Source of the DNA: CAG-791 sp045117315
Lineage (GTDB): Bacteria > Bacillota > Clostridia > Lachnospirales > Lachnospiraceae
Length of the DNA: 64,000 nt
NCBI GenBank assembly: GCA_045117315.1
Contig: JBGUNJ010000134.1
Span: forward strand, 13,778-77,777
Direction: 5' to 3'
The notes under the pieces were generated by a model. That model did no database searches, was not told where the DNA came from, and saw nothing but the letters and a program-made list of their open reading frames with translations. Of the stretch, positions 7,961-16,349 are shown in pieces. Both the position numbers and the translations under genes were made by a program. Position 1 is the first letter of the stretch. Each line of letters begins with the position of its first letter.

Positions 7961-9037
7961 ATGTCAACTTCTATTATGCCCATGTCCGCCGAGGCAAATC
8001 AGGAACTGTGTAAAATCATCTCCGAAAATCTCAAAACGCTTATCAAAGACAACGGGATCACCCAGCGGGAACTCGCCGACCAGATCGGGATCGCCCAGGC
8101 TACGCTCAGCGATTACTGCTCCGGAAAGAGAGTTCCCCAGGCAACTTTCTTTGTCGAACTCAGAAAGCGTTTCGGCATTGACATCAACAGTTTTCTGACT
8201 TCGACCGCATATACACCGTCCAATGTCCGCCAGGTGGCGGAAGGTTCCGTAAACAATCAGCTCAGGGCAGTCTACGATAAGTACTGCGGTACCTATTACA
8301 CCTTCCATCTGGATACGTCCAAGTTCAAGGGAAGGGACAATCTTTCCGCCCGCATGTCCCTCCTGTATGGTGTCCTGCACATCTACAGGGATCCCTCCTC
8401 CTTCGCCGGGCTCCAGTACAACTGTGTCGCAGTTCTGGGAATCCACAAGCGGGAGGATGCCGACAGGCTGGTCGAGGCTTTCCGCTCGGCCCCTTCCCCC
8501 GATGTGATCCCTGCGGAAGTCGGGGAAAAACTCGCCAACAAGGCCTATTACGGAGACTTCGAGATCTCCCAGGAACACGCCTTCATCAATCTGCGCCACG
8601 CAGGCACGGACCGGGCTCTGGTCATCCTGCACAGGATCGAGAACAACAAGCCCGCCTATATCGGCGGGATCGCGACCATCAACTCCATTTCCAAGGGCCG
8701 GGAGCGCATGCCGGTCGTGCAGTTTTTCGGCCTGAGCCGCAGCCGCCTGCAGATGTCTGCCGAAGAGATTCAGCACACCCTCCTGCTGAATTATCCCTCT
8801 ATTATTGTTGAAGAGGAGGTGGATGAACTCCTCCGCCTCCTCAGAACTCTTTACATCGGGAATGATGACGCCCGCACAACCCTCTCGCAGGAGCAGAAAC
8901 GTGCCGTGATCCGCTCCACTCTGGAGCGGATGATCCGCAAATATTTCGAGAGAAATGTATTCCGTTATGCCAAGATTTCCGAGGCAGACGACGACTTCTG
9001 GTATCACGTCATCAAATCTTCTTCCAAAGAGGTATAA
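7961..9037 (+). CDS. XRE-family regulator with unrecognised C-terminal domain
   Basis: A 358-aa protein; AAAGGGGG lies nine bases before ATG 7961. Residues about 15-70 form a Cro/C1-type helix-turn-helix (ITQRELADQIGIAQATLSDYCSGKRVP, split here for reading: recognition helix around AQATLSDYCSG). The remaining 280 residues match no family I can name. They contain a segment starting YDKYCGTYYTFHLD, a beta-rich part with GGIATINSISKGRERMPV and QFFGLSRSRL, and a helical end. The shape suggests a ligand-sensing regulator rather than a phage repressor. It is followed 111 bases later by the RSH-type gene on the same strand, so the two may work together; that is inference. Confidence 0.75.
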   Translation: MSTSIMPMSAEANQELCKIISENLKTLIKDNGITQRELADQIGIAQATLSDYCSGKRVPQATFFVELRKRFGIDINSFLTSTAYTPSNVRQVAEGSVNNQLRAVYDKYCGTYYTFHLDTSKFKGRDNLSARMSLLYGVLHIYRDPSSFAGLQYNCVAVLGIHKREDADRLVEAFRSAPSPDVIPAEVGEKLANKAYYGDFEISQEHAFINLRHAGTDRALVILHRIENNKPAYIGGIATINSISKGRERMPVVQFFGLSRSRLQMSAEEIQHTLLLNYPSIIVEEEVDELLRLLRTLYIGNDDARTTLSQEQKRAVIRSTLERMIRKYFERNVFRYAKISEADDDFWYHVIKSSSKEV

Positions 9038-9063
9038 CTCTCCCGTGCGCATCCCGCAAAAAC

Positions 9064-9118
9064 AGTCCGGAGGCCGGAAGGCTTTCTGCCTTCCGGCGCC
9101 CTCTTTCGGACGCCCGAC
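9064..9118 (+). promoter_or_regulatory. Hairpin between XRE and RSH genes
   Basis: GCCGGAAGG and CCTTCCGGC pair around CTTTCTG, with an outer GTCCG/CGGAC stem. There is no clear T run, so it is more likely an mRNA-processing or attenuation structure than a terminator. Confidence 0.5.
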
Positions 9119-9148
9119 AACCTTCACGACTATATCGGAGGTGTTGAA

Positions 9149-10636
9149 ATGATCAATGATTACAAACTGGATGTCAGCTTCAGCGAGCTTATCAACACAT
9201 ATCTTTCCAAGCACCCGGATGGCGACCGCTCCGGAGTCAAGCGGGCCTGGCAGTACGCGAACGAGAAGCACAGCGGCGTAAAGCGTGGATCCGGGGAGCC
9301 CTACATCAACCACCCCCTGCGTGTGGCTCGTATACTGGCCAGCCAGGGCTTTGAGAGTGAATACCTGATGGCCGCCCTGCTGCACGATGTTGTAGAGGAC
9401 TGCGATGTCCCCCTCTCCGAAATCCGGGATCTGTTCGGAAATACCGTCGCGGAGATCGTGGATGCCGTCACTTCGCTGAGCGACCGCGATTTTGACGGGG
9501 AAAAGCCTTCCAAAAAGCAGCTCGACACTCTCTCCGACGCCCGTCTCCAGGACAAGATGAATATCCGCGCCCTCTATGTGAAGATCGCCGACAGAATCGA
9601 TAATCTCTCCACTCTTTCCGGCGTAAAAGAGGAAAAGCGCATGCCCAAGGCGGAGCACACCAGGGAAATACTGATCCCCATGGCAAAAAAAGCCAACGCC
9701 TACCACTGTGTCGACATGCTGGAAGAACTCTGTTTCCGCGCCGAACACCCTCTGCAGCTGGCTGAAATGGAGGAGATCCGCGCAGAGATCAACCTGCTCA
9801 ACCACCGGTCGATCGACAGGTCCCTGTCCGAATTGGAGCGGGTCTTCGACCCCATCCGCAACAACTGCGCAAAGGAGCTGGAGCCCTATCACCGCCACAT
9901 TATCAGCTTCCGACATCAGGACCGGTCAATGATCAGCCTCTACCGGCAGATCACCGCAAACACAAATAAACTGGACGACCTGCGGAACGTGCTGATCAAG
10001 GATACCTTCGCCTTCCACGACCTTTTCCTCGTCGTCTCCAACGACCTCGAGGAGGAGGGCACTCCCGTCCGTCCTCAGGATCTCTTTTTCAAGTACTTTG
10101 ACATGGTCCTTTCCGGGCTCGGCTTTTATGTCGTCGATTACAGACGCACGACCCACAAGGACTCGTCCTACTTTCTGATCGCCGACGAGATGGACAACCT
10201 CTTCCGGCTTTTTATACGCACCAGAGATGAAAACGACCGCTACCAGTATGGAAATATTATAGACAACAGCGCTTTCTTCCCGGGTCTGGTCAACGAGATC
10301 GAACCCAGGGACACATACAGTCCCAAGATGAAAGTCTTCTGCGCGGACGGAACCGCCACCCTCATCGACAGGGGCGCCACCGTTCTGGACTTCGCCTTTC
10401 ACATTCACACAGACCTGGGCCTGCATTTTAAATATGCCCAGCTCAATGACAACAAGACACAGCTGCCCCACTATACCAGACTCAATGACGGTGACAAGGT
10501 CTATATCGAGGAGGACGAAAAGGCCGCTCCTTCCTTTATCTGGTTTAAATATGTCCACACCAGCCGGGCAACCGACCGCCTGATCCGCTATTTTGAGCAC
10601 CTGTACGCGAATGAGAGAGGCTGCCCCTTTGTATGA
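9149..10636 (+). CDS. RSH-type (p)ppGpp hydrolase-like protein, degenerate synthetase, TGS domain
   Basis: A 495-aa relative of RelA/SpoT. The HD hydrolase domain (about 30-200) keeps the expected residues: H55 in HPLRVARILA, H79-D80 in LLHDVVEDC with E83/D84, and D148/N152 in ADRIDNL. The region where a synthetase domain should be (about 230-385) keeps only the outline (DTFAFHDLFLVV, FRLFIRTRDEN) and lacks the usual Arg/Lys-x-Asp, Tyr-x-Ser-x-His and Glu-x-Gln-Ile-Arg-Thr features. A TGS domain follows (about 390-460, KMKVFCADGTATLIDRGATV ... DKVYIEE). The zinc-finger and ACT domains of full RSH proteins are absent. The expected activity is hydrolysis of (p)ppGpp or a related nucleotide, with the dead synthetase as a regulatory part. 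GGAGGTG precedes the ATG. Confidence 0.8.
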   Translation: MINDYKLDVSFSELINTYLSKHPDGDRSGVKRAWQYANEKHSGVKRGSGEPYINHPLRVARILASQGFESEYLMAALLHDVVEDCDVPLSEIRDLFGNTVAEIVDAVTSLSDRDFDGEKPSKKQLDTLSDARLQDKMNIRALYVKIADRIDNLSTLSGVKEEKRMPKAEHTREILIPMAKKANAYHCVDMLEELCFRAEHPLQLAEMEEIRAEINLLNHRSIDRSLSELERVFDPIRNNCAKELEPYHRHIISFRHQDRSMISLYRQITANTNKLDDLRNVLIKDTFAFHDLFLVVSNDLEEEGTPVRPQDLFFKYFDMVLSGLGFYVVDYRRTTHKDSSYFLIADEMDNLFRLFIRTRDENDRYQYGNIIDNSAFFPGLVNEIEPRDTYSPKMKVFCADGTATLIDRGATVLDFAFHIHTDLGLHFKYAQLNDNKTQLPHYTRLNDGDKVYIEEDEKAAPSFIWFKYVHTSRATDRLIRYFEHLYANERGCPFV

Positions 10637-10640
10637 AACC

Positions 10641-10734
10641 GGGACGCGCCCGCAAGTCCTGCGCAGTAAAAAGTGTTTCCTTTTACCGTACATATCCCGC
10701 GTTCTGAAGCCACGGGTGCTGCGGGTCGGAAATA
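10641..10734. repeat. Dispersed repeat family C, diverged copy
   Basis: Contains TGCGCAGTAAAAAGTGTTTC, then CCCGCG and CTGAAGCCACGGGTGCTGCG, matching in order the copies at 30313-30510, 48069 and 49617. Confidence 0.6.
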
Positions 10735-10772
10735 GCACCGGAAAAAGCGTCCCAAAAAAAGTCCAAAAAAAG

Positions 10773-10820
10773 ACGGTCTCAAGCGCCCGGCATATCACCG
10801 GCGTCTGAGACCGTTTTTTC
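10773..10820 (+). terminator. Terminator after the RSH gene
   Basis: ACGGTCTCA (10773-10781) pairs with TGAGACCGT (10806-10814), inner GC-rich pairs, then a run of T. The A run before the stem makes it usable in both directions, also for the opposing precorrin gene. Confidence 0.85.
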
Positions 10821-10943
10821 GATACTTTTTTACCTGCGGGCGCGTGGACATGAAGGCTGCCCGCTGACCCATATACGGAAAACGGCGCGCGCTGCCGCGC
10901 CTTTGCCGCTTTCAGCCTCCTGCTTCCCGCTTCTCACATTTTC

Positions 10944-11405
10944 TTACATTTTTCCCAGCAGTTCCCGTATTCCCTCAGACACTCTCCGGGCACCCGCGTG
11001 GTCTTTCCCGCTTGCCGTCACGCCGACCACTATGTCCCCTTTCTGCGCAATGCCGGGAAAGTAAAAATCACTCATGGTCCTGTCCGTGCTCACATTGACG
11101 GTAATGCCGCGTTTTTTGCAGTCGTCGTGGATCTTCTTATTCACATCATGCCTGTTTGTCGCTGCAAAAACGAAATCGGCGCCCTCCAGGTCCTCTTCCG
11201 CATATGTTTTTTTCAAATACCTGATCTTCCCCTCCGTGGCGAGCGCCTCCACTTCCGGCAGACATTCCGGCGCGATCACAGTGAGTGCAGGCGTGAAACG
11301 GCTGAGCACTGTGATCCTGCGGCGGGCAATCTTTCCCGCTCCGAAGACGACCAGTCTCTTTTCAGACAAATCTATAAATACAGGAAAATACGGATATTGG
11401 CCCAC
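10944..11405 (-). CDS. Precorrin-2 dehydrogenase / siroheme-type NAD-binding protein
   Basis: A 153-aa protein matching the N-terminal dehydrogenase part of siroheme synthase (Met8p/SirC/CysG-N). It would oxidise precorrin-2 to sirohydrochlorin with NAD+. The sequence starts PYFPVFIDLSEKRLVVFGAGKIARRR with the nucleotide-binding Gly motif, then DFVFAATNRHDVN, and the typical FYFPGIAQKGDIVVGVTASGKDHAGAR block near the end (given here in its recognisable pieces FYFPGIAQKGDI and VGVTASGK). GTG 11405 is chosen because AAGGAG lies nine bases upstream. It stands alone on the minus strand with no other tetrapyrrole gene in view. The C-terminal part of longer homologues is missing, as in stand-alone SirC proteins. 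Confidence 0.85.
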   Translation of the reverse strand: MGQYPYFPVFIDLSEKRLVVFGAGKIARRRITVLSRFTPALTVIAPECLPEVEALATEGKIRYLKKTYAEEDLEGADFVFAATNRHDVNKKIHDDCKKRGITVNVSTDRTMSDFYFPGIAQKGDIVVGVTASGKDHAGARRVSEGIRELLGKM

Positions 11406-11470
11406 CTGAAAAGTCTCCTTCCGAAAACCGCAAAAACCCTACATGAAGAGCAGATAACCGGCTACAGTCC

Positions 11471-11545
11471 AGGCCATGCTGAAAACAGTACGCCTTTTGC
11501 GCATCACTGTTTCGGCGGGACGCTCCCTCTCCGTGAAAAACGCCC
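11471..11545. repeat. Dispersed repeat family E, copy 1
   Basis: Matches 24979-25046: TGCTGAAAACAGTACGC, ATCACTGTTTCG, GGACGCTCCC, CTCCGTGAA in the same order. The outer GAAAACAGT/ACTGTTTC parts can pair. Confidence 0.8.
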
Positions 11546-11775
11546 CGGCAGCAATGTACAAAAGGGACTCCAAGAATCAGGCGGACCAGAACTGTAACGA
11601 TAACTGCGATTACTATATCACAAAAGTATCAGAGATAGAGATTTTTATGTCAGCATCATGATATAATGTACTGGTTCGATTATCACAGTAGAGACTGATC
11701 TGAAACGCGGGTTTTCTGCGCGCGTTTTTCGCGCAAAGCCCTGCCCCGCAGCCAAAATCGCGCGCAGGCCCTGTC

Positions 11776-11838
11776 CCGTGATGTACCCGCGGACGGCTTC
11801 GCCGGCCGGGGTTTTCCGCGCCGTTTCGATAAATGAGA
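11776..11838 (+). repeat. Dispersed repeat family D
   Basis: TGATGTACCCGCGGACG, then CTTCGCCGGCCGGGGTTTT, then CGCGCCGTTTCGATAAA. It is the best-preserved copy and serves as reference for the others at 18069, 40411, 40487 and elsewhere. Confidence 0.8.
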
Positions 11839-11851
11839 AAGGGAAACAATC

Positions 11852-13207
11852 ATGAGTGAACGCGTCATCGTCGCAAAGTTCGGAGGCACTTCTGTCGCGA
11901 ATGCTGCCCAGCTCCGGAAAATCAGCACCATTATCCGCAGCAACCCGGAGAGGAGATTCATCGTGGTCTCCGCGCCGGGCAAGCGTTTTCCAGAAGATAT
12001 AAAGGTGACAGACCTGCTGCTGACCTGCTATGAAAAGGCCATCGCGGGAGAACCCTTCAAAGATGAACTGGAGCAGATCAGGCTGCGTTACCGGGAGATC
12101 ATCGAAGGTCTGCAAATGGTATTTCCCCTGAACGAGGAGATCAGTGTTCTGGAACGTTCTCTGCAGACAGAGCCGGACAGGGACTATACCGCCAGCAGAG
12201 GTGAATATCTGACTGCCAAAATCATGGCGCAGTATCTGGGCTTCACCTTTGTGGATCCGGCATGGTGCGTGTGCTTTGATGAAGACGGGCAGCTGAACAG
12301 CGCCATGACCGGCCGTACTATGCGGGCTTCCCTTCTGCCTCTGAACCGGGCGGTGATCGCGGGTTTTTACGGGGCTGATATGACCGGCCGTATCCGCACT
12401 TTTGAGAGGGGCGGATCAGATATCACCGGAAGCCTGGCCGCCTGCGCGGTCAACGCGGATCTCTACGAAAACTGGACTGACGTATCGGGCCTGTACGCGG
12501 CAAATCCGGCGATCGTCGAAAGCCCGGAGACTGTCCCCTATATGAGCTACAGAGAGCTGCGGACCCTGTCCTACATGGGCGCCTCCGTGCTGCACTCCGA
12601 CGCGGTACTGTCGGCTTCCGAACTGGAAATTCCCATCAATATCCGCAACACCAATCAACCTGAGAACGCGGGAACCATGATCATGCGCCACCTTCCCTCC
12701 GGTGTCACCAAAAATCCCGTGACAGGCGTCTCCGGCAGAAAAGGAATGTCAGTCATCCAGATCGAAAAGGTAATGGTCAGTGACGGATCGGGATTCAGCG
12801 CTCTGATGCTGGATATTCTGAAGGAGCGCAGCCTTCCCTTCGAGTATTGCCTGACCGGTATTGATTCCATCACCCTGGTCATCCGCAGCGACCTGCTCGA
12901 GAGCTGCAAAGATGAGCTTTTTGCCGAGATCCGCGATACCCTGAACCCGGATTTCATCGGACTGCGGGACAGGCAGTCCCTGATCGCCGTGACAGGTGAA
13001 AAAGCGACGGAGGTCAGTGACGCCAACGTACGTGTCCTGGAGAGGCTGACAGAAGAGGGCATCGAGATCAGCACGATCAACCAGGGCGCCGGAAAGCTGA
13101 ACCTTCTGATCGGCGTCCCGGAGGAACGGTACGAAGATGCCATCCGGACGATCTACGACTTCCGCCAGACTATTTCCCCCTCTTCGGGCAAGGAGAAACA
13201 AAAGTAG
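11852..13207 (+). CDS. Aspartate kinase
   Basis: A 451-aa aspartokinase that phosphorylates aspartate, the first step toward lysine, methionine and threonine. The N-terminus has the family signature VAKFGGTSVANA; the kinase core includes SRGEYLTAK and FERGGSDITGSLAA, with ENWTDVSG and SMRELR-like MSYRELRTLSYMGASVLH. Two ACT domains (about 300-445) end with the pattern ISTINQGAGKLNLLIGV. The order (kinase, then two ACT domains, no homoserine dehydrogenase fusion) is that of a feedback-controlled single-function enzyme. GAAAGGGAAA precedes the ATG. A strong terminator follows at 13249, so it is probably transcribed alone. Confidence 0.94.
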   Translation: MSERVIVAKFGGTSVANAAQLRKISTIIRSNPERRFIVVSAPGKRFPEDIKVTDLLLTCYEKAIAGEPFKDELEQIRLRYREIIEGLQMVFPLNEEISVLERSLQTEPDRDYTASRGEYLTAKIMAQYLGFTFVDPAWCVCFDEDGQLNSAMTGRTMRASLLPLNRAVIAGFYGADMTGRIRTFERGGSDITGSLAACAVNADLYENWTDVSGLYAANPAIVESPETVPYMSYRELRTLSYMGASVLHSDAVLSASELEIPINIRNTNQPENAGTMIMRHLPSGVTKNPVTGVSGRKGMSVIQIEKVMVSDGSGFSALMLDILKERSLPFEYCLTGIDSITLVIRSDLLESCKDELFAEIRDTLNPDFIGLRDRQSLIAVTGEKATEVSDANVRVLERLTEEGIEISTINQGAGKLNLLIGVPEERYEDAIRTIYDFRQTISPSSGKEKQK

Positions 13208-13248
13208 ACAGGCGGATCCAAAACCCGCTCCTTTCACAATAACAATCG

Positions 13249-13307
13249 ATCCCTTCACAATGAGTCCGGCGCAGGCCTGCGCCCGGATTCTTGTGAGGGG
13301 ATTTTTT
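13249..13307 (+). terminator. Terminator after aspartokinase
   Basis: ATCCCTTCACAA (13249-13260) pairs with TTGTGAGGGGAT (13291-13302), with a second inner GC stem around GCAGGCCTGC, followed by TTTTTT. Confidence 0.9.
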
Positions 13308-13412
13308 CATTCCCTGCTGCCATTTTCAGCGCCGGAACTCTTGCCGGGTTTACCGGCATATTTTATTCTTCTGCCTTCCTCCTTTTTCCGGCCCGGTTTA
13401 TCACATACCCCT

Positions 13413-13575
13413 CTGATCCCGCTGACCGGGGGCTCCGGGGTTATGCGCAAAAGCACCTTTAATCCCGCTGAACCGGGGGCTTCGGGGTTACGCACAAAAG
13501 CACCTTTAATCCCGCTGAACCGGGGGCTCCGGGGTTACGCGCAAAAGCACCTTTAATCCCGTTTTACGGGCAGGC
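13413..13575. repeat. Tandem array, about 47-base units
   Basis: Three and a half copies of a unit containing AATCCCGCTGAACCGGGGGC, TCCGGGGTTACGCGCAAAAG and CACCTTT. Copies differ at a few bases. The CCCGCTGAACCGGGG part can fold. No spacers between units. Confidence 0.88.
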
Positions 13576-13718
13576 CTGTACTATACCCTTCTCTCTCCTG
13601 CGCCCGGTATTAAACCAGCGGTTTGATGACAAAGGCGACCGGCCTGTTTATCCTATGTATAAAGGAAAAAGTATCCGAAAAAAGGAAAAAGTATCCGGAA
13701 TTAAGGAGGCATCACACT

Positions 13719-14777
13719 ATGAAGAGAACATATTCTGAAAAATACATTAATGATACCTACAATGCCGCGCGCATGTCCGCTGACGATAAAGATACAGTTG
13801 AGCTGACTGAGAAAGGCGAAGAGACAGAACCTTTCGGATACGATGACGACGGCTCCGACGACGGTGACTCCGGTCATGACCTCATGGAACTGCTTTCCCG
13901 GATGAAGGAGCTGGCGGGTGTGACGGACGCGGAAGATGATGACGATAGTTACGATGATGTCGATGATGACGATGACGACGATGACGACGATGACGATGAC
14001 GACGATGACGATGAGCCAGCCATGGATGCAGACGATTACCACAACAAGGCTGTCAGCTGCGCCCACAAGAGCAAATACCGTAAAGCTGCCAGGATCTGCA
14101 TGGAAGGACTTGAGAAATTCCCCCTCAATATTGACCTTCTCGCTGACACAATCGCCTACAGTAAGGACGCCGGAGACATGGAACGCGCGGAGGAGTACTA
14201 CCGCATTCTGAGAAATCAGGTTTCCTTCAGACGTTGGAACTGGCGCGCTTTTTCTTTCTCCTTCGGTTTTCTCCTCACGGCGGATCCCGAGGCAAACGAG
14301 GAGGAGTGCCGCCTTCTGATAGAAAACTACAGGAAATATCTCCCATATGAGGAAAGGGCTGACATGGCAGAAAGCGAGCTGGAGTGTGCGCTCGGAAACG
14401 CGGAGAAAGGCATGTCCATTCTCAAAAATGCCCTCCGGGTCCGCACCAACGCAAGTCTGTGCGCCCTTTGTCTGGCCGATATGCAGATGGACCGCGGCCT
14501 CTATGAAGATGTGATCACAACAGCTGCCTACGGAATCGCGGCATCCGCAGTGACGCACCCGTCCATCAATGTCCCCTATCTCTATTACCTCCGTACTCTT
14601 TCCAGGGATCACCTTCTCCACAGAAAGGAATGCGCCGGCGAGACGATCACCGCTGAGGAGGTAAATGACCTGAAGGAGGAATATGAGCTTCTCCGGAGTG
14701 AGTTTCCGGAGCTCATGCACTACATCCGCAACATCAATACACGCGTCAAAATGCTGAAGTTTATCAAAACGGAATGA
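13719..14777 (+). CDS. Asp-rich protein with TPR-like helical repeats
   Basis: A 352-aa cytoplasmic protein of unknown function. ATG 13719 is preferred to an upstream in-frame start because AAGGAGG lies at 13703-13709. Residues about 35-105 are very acidic, with 17 consecutive Asp encoded by mixed GAT/GAC codons at 13961-14011. From about 106 to 345 the protein is helical with TPR-like spacing (YHNKAVSCAHKSKYRKAARI, then AEEYYRIL, then AEKGMSILKNALR). Such proteins are usually scaffolds or partners. The next gene on the same strand is a Lon-like AAA+ ATPase, making an adaptor role plausible but unproven. The stop codon TGA is the first part of a family D repeat. Confidence 0.7.
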   Translation: MKRTYSEKYINDTYNAARMSADDKDTVELTEKGEETEPFGYDDDGSDDGDSGHDLMELLSRMKELAGVTDAEDDDDSYDDVDDDDDDDDDDDDDDDDDEPAMDADDYHNKAVSCAHKSKYRKAARICMEGLEKFPLNIDLLADTIAYSKDAGDMERAEEYYRILRNQVSFRRWNWRAFSFSFGFLLTADPEANEEECRLLIENYRKYLPYEERADMAESELECALGNAEKGMSILKNALRVRTNASLCALCLADMQMDRGLYEDVITTAAYGIAASAVTHPSINVPYLYYLRTLSRDHLLHRKECAGETITAEEVNDLKEEYELLRSEFPELMHYIRNINTRVKMLKFIKTE

Positions 14778-14800
14778 TGGATCCGCGGAGTATCCGGCCC
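14775..14800 (+). repeat. Dispersed repeat family D, short copy at a stop codon
   Basis: TGATGGATCCGCGGAG follows the same order as TGATGTACCCGCGGACG in the reference copy. The first three bases are the stop of the Asp-rich gene. Confidence 0.45.
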
Positions 14801-14830
14801 GGTGACAGGGGTTTGCCGTATGCCACAGAT

Positions 14831-15014
14831 GAAATAAACAGGGCAGAGGCGCCCGTGCCGCCCTCTGCCCCCGACCGGCCTATGTCCGCCGCCAGGCGGA
14901 AACACCTTACACGGGCCGTGTCATAAAACAGGGCAGAGGCGGCCGTGCCGCCTCTGCCCCCGACCGGCCCGTGTCCGCCGCCAGGCGGAAATACCTTACA
15001 CGGGCCGTGTCATA
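14831..15014. repeat. Dispersed repeat family B, two tandem copies
   Basis: Two units of about 92-99 bases. Each has stem I (GGGCAGAGG with CCTCTGCCC, 14841-14870 in copy 1) and stem II (CGGCCCGTGT with ACACGGGCCG, 14965-14974 with 14998-15007 in copy 2), the latter enclosing a small hairpin TCCGCC/GGCGGA. Units end TACACGGGCCGTGTCATAA. Further copies lie at 18313 and, degraded, at 49699. Confidence 0.9.
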
Positions 15015-15102
15015 AAGACCCGTTCACGAGTCTTGCGCGATGAAAAACAAAAAATGAAAAACGAAAAAATGAAAGACGAAAAATTGGAAAGGAGGTTTTC
15101 AA

Positions 15103-16296
15103 ATGGCGGAACTGAGCGAAATCAAAAAACTCATCCTGAGTCTCAGCGACAAGGAAATCATGATGCTGCTCGCAATGCAGAACAAAAAGACGAAAGCCGC
15201 TTCGACTGCTTCCGGCCGGACTTCCCGCCCGACTGCTTCCGTACAGACTTCCCGCCACTGGATCGATGAACCGATCTCAGGTCTCAGCAAAGACGGAGTA
15301 TCACTCCTGAGCGAACTCGAATCACAGTCCAAAGATATCACCTCTTCCCACCGGGTGGACAAAAAGCAGCTGCGCTATCTTAGAAGCCTGAAAAAAATGA
15401 AAATGAAGGCACCTGATTTTTTCCGGGACACTGTCGATCCAAAAGAAATGTATCATCAGCTGAAATCCTTCTGCCAGGATCACGACATTCCAGATGAAAT
15501 CGTCTGCAGAGTGGTTCCGGCACTGGTATCATATATCGAAACAGGGCACATGAGACCGATCATCTTTGTAGGTGAAAAGGGCTGCGGAAAGACAACTGCC
15601 GTCAATCTTCTGGTAAAAAAAGCCCTTAAGATCCCCACGGAGGTCATTAAGGTTCCGCAGACAGGCGGAGGACACGGTATGACCGGAGACTGCGGCATCT
15701 ACCAGTCCGCGGATGCAGGATGCATCGCCATGGCAAGGCTCAGATACAACAATCTTCTGGTCGCCTATATTTTCGATGAAATTGACAAAGTCACCCACGA
15801 CCACAGCCGGGCAAACATCGACGATGAACTGCTGTCCATAACCGATGAGTCCTGCTCCGACGTCTACGACAATTATCTGGAGACCACCCTCGTGGGTCTG
15901 GAGCACTGCCCCATGTTTTTTACGGCCAACGATCTGGGGAAAATCAATCCCATTCTGGCCGACCGGTGCACGATCATCCACTTCCCCAGCGCCAGCGCGG
16001 CAAGGATCAAGTCCATCAGCAAAAAGTATGCGGACGGAAAACTGTCGAGCGGATTATACAGTATGGTGGATTTCGACTATGGGCTGATGTACAAATACGT
16101 GGACCGTCTGGTCAATCACAATGTGACCTCACTTCGCAAGCATCAGCAGATGATCGAGACCGTCCTGGGGAACGCACTGGATGCCGCCTTTGTACAGGAC
16201 GGGGACGCGCCTGTCCCCGTGACGGAAGAAATGTTTTCAGCTGCCGAAAGCGCTATTCTGGGCACCGTCAAACGCAGGCTGGGATTCGGTCCCTGA
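15103..16296 (+). CDS. Lon-like AAA+ ATPase without protease domain
   Basis: A 397-aa ATPase. The N-terminal 130 residues are helical and polar, with an Ala/Thr/Ser-rich linker (about 30-50). The AAA+ core has Walker A GEKGCGKTT (about 149-157), a loop GGGHGMTGDCGIYQSADAG resembling the pore-loop/box region of Lon, Walker B AYIFDEIDKV, sensor 1 FFTANDLGKI and the arginine-finger-like LADRCTIIHFPS. A helical lid follows to about 390. There is no Lon protease Ser-Lys domain. AAAGGAGG sits seven bases before ATG. It could remodel or unfold a partner, perhaps the Asp-rich TPR-like protein upstream. The family resemblance is clear; the substrate is unknown. Confidence 0.82.
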   Translation: MAELSEIKKLILSLSDKEIMMLLAMQNKKTKAASTASGRTSRPTASVQTSRHWIDEPISGLSKDGVSLLSELESQSKDITSSHRVDKKQLRYLRSLKKMKMKAPDFFRDTVDPKEMYHQLKSFCQDHDIPDEIVCRVVPALVSYIETGHMRPIIFVGEKGCGKTTAVNLLVKKALKIPTEVIKVPQTGGGHGMTGDCGIYQSADAGCIAMARLRYNNLLVAYIFDEIDKVTHDHSRANIDDELLSITDESCSDVYDNYLETTLVGLEHCPMFFTANDLGKINPILADRCTIIHFPSASAARIKSISKKYADGKLSSGLYSMVDFDYGLMYKYVDRLVNHNVTSLRKHQQMIETVLGNALDAAFVQDGDAPVPVTEEMFSAAESAILGTVKRRLGFGP

Positions 16297-16313
16297 TGGC
16301 CAAATCCGGCTCC

Positions 16314-16344
16314 CGGCGGACAGACTGCTGTCCGCCGTTTTTTT
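16314..16344 (+). terminator. Terminator after the AAA+ gene
   Basis: CGGCGGACAG pairs with CTGTCCGCCG around ACTG, followed by seven T. Confidence 0.92.
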
Positions 16345-16349
16345 GTACC

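Larger units (their letters stand above)
11406..11851. other. Gap before aspartokinase: repeats E and D, no riboswitch seen
   Basis: Holds a family E repeat (11471-11545), a TATAAT at 11662-11667 without a convincing -35, a GC-rich fold-back region (about 11700-11775) and a family D repeat (11776-11838) ending just before the aspartokinase ribosome site. I looked for a lysine riboswitch and did not find its conserved elements. Confidence 0.5.

Noticed and set aside
7964..9916. 650-aa open frame on the minus strand opposite the XRE and RSH genes
   Set aside because: It mirrors the codon bias of the + strand genes, has no ribosome site and crosses two genes with clear domains.
11406..11851. 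Lysine riboswitch before aspartokinase
   Set aside because: The expected conserved core elements were not found; the region is filled by repeats E and D.
13413..13575. CRISPR-like regular repeats
   Set aside because: The 47-base units follow each other without spacers; no cas gene is in the window. The same holds for 5167-5360 and 44498-44680.
13623..13718. Earlier start of the Asp-rich protein
   Set aside because: It runs through a 19-base duplication and lacks a ribosome site; AAGGAGG is placed for ATG 13719.
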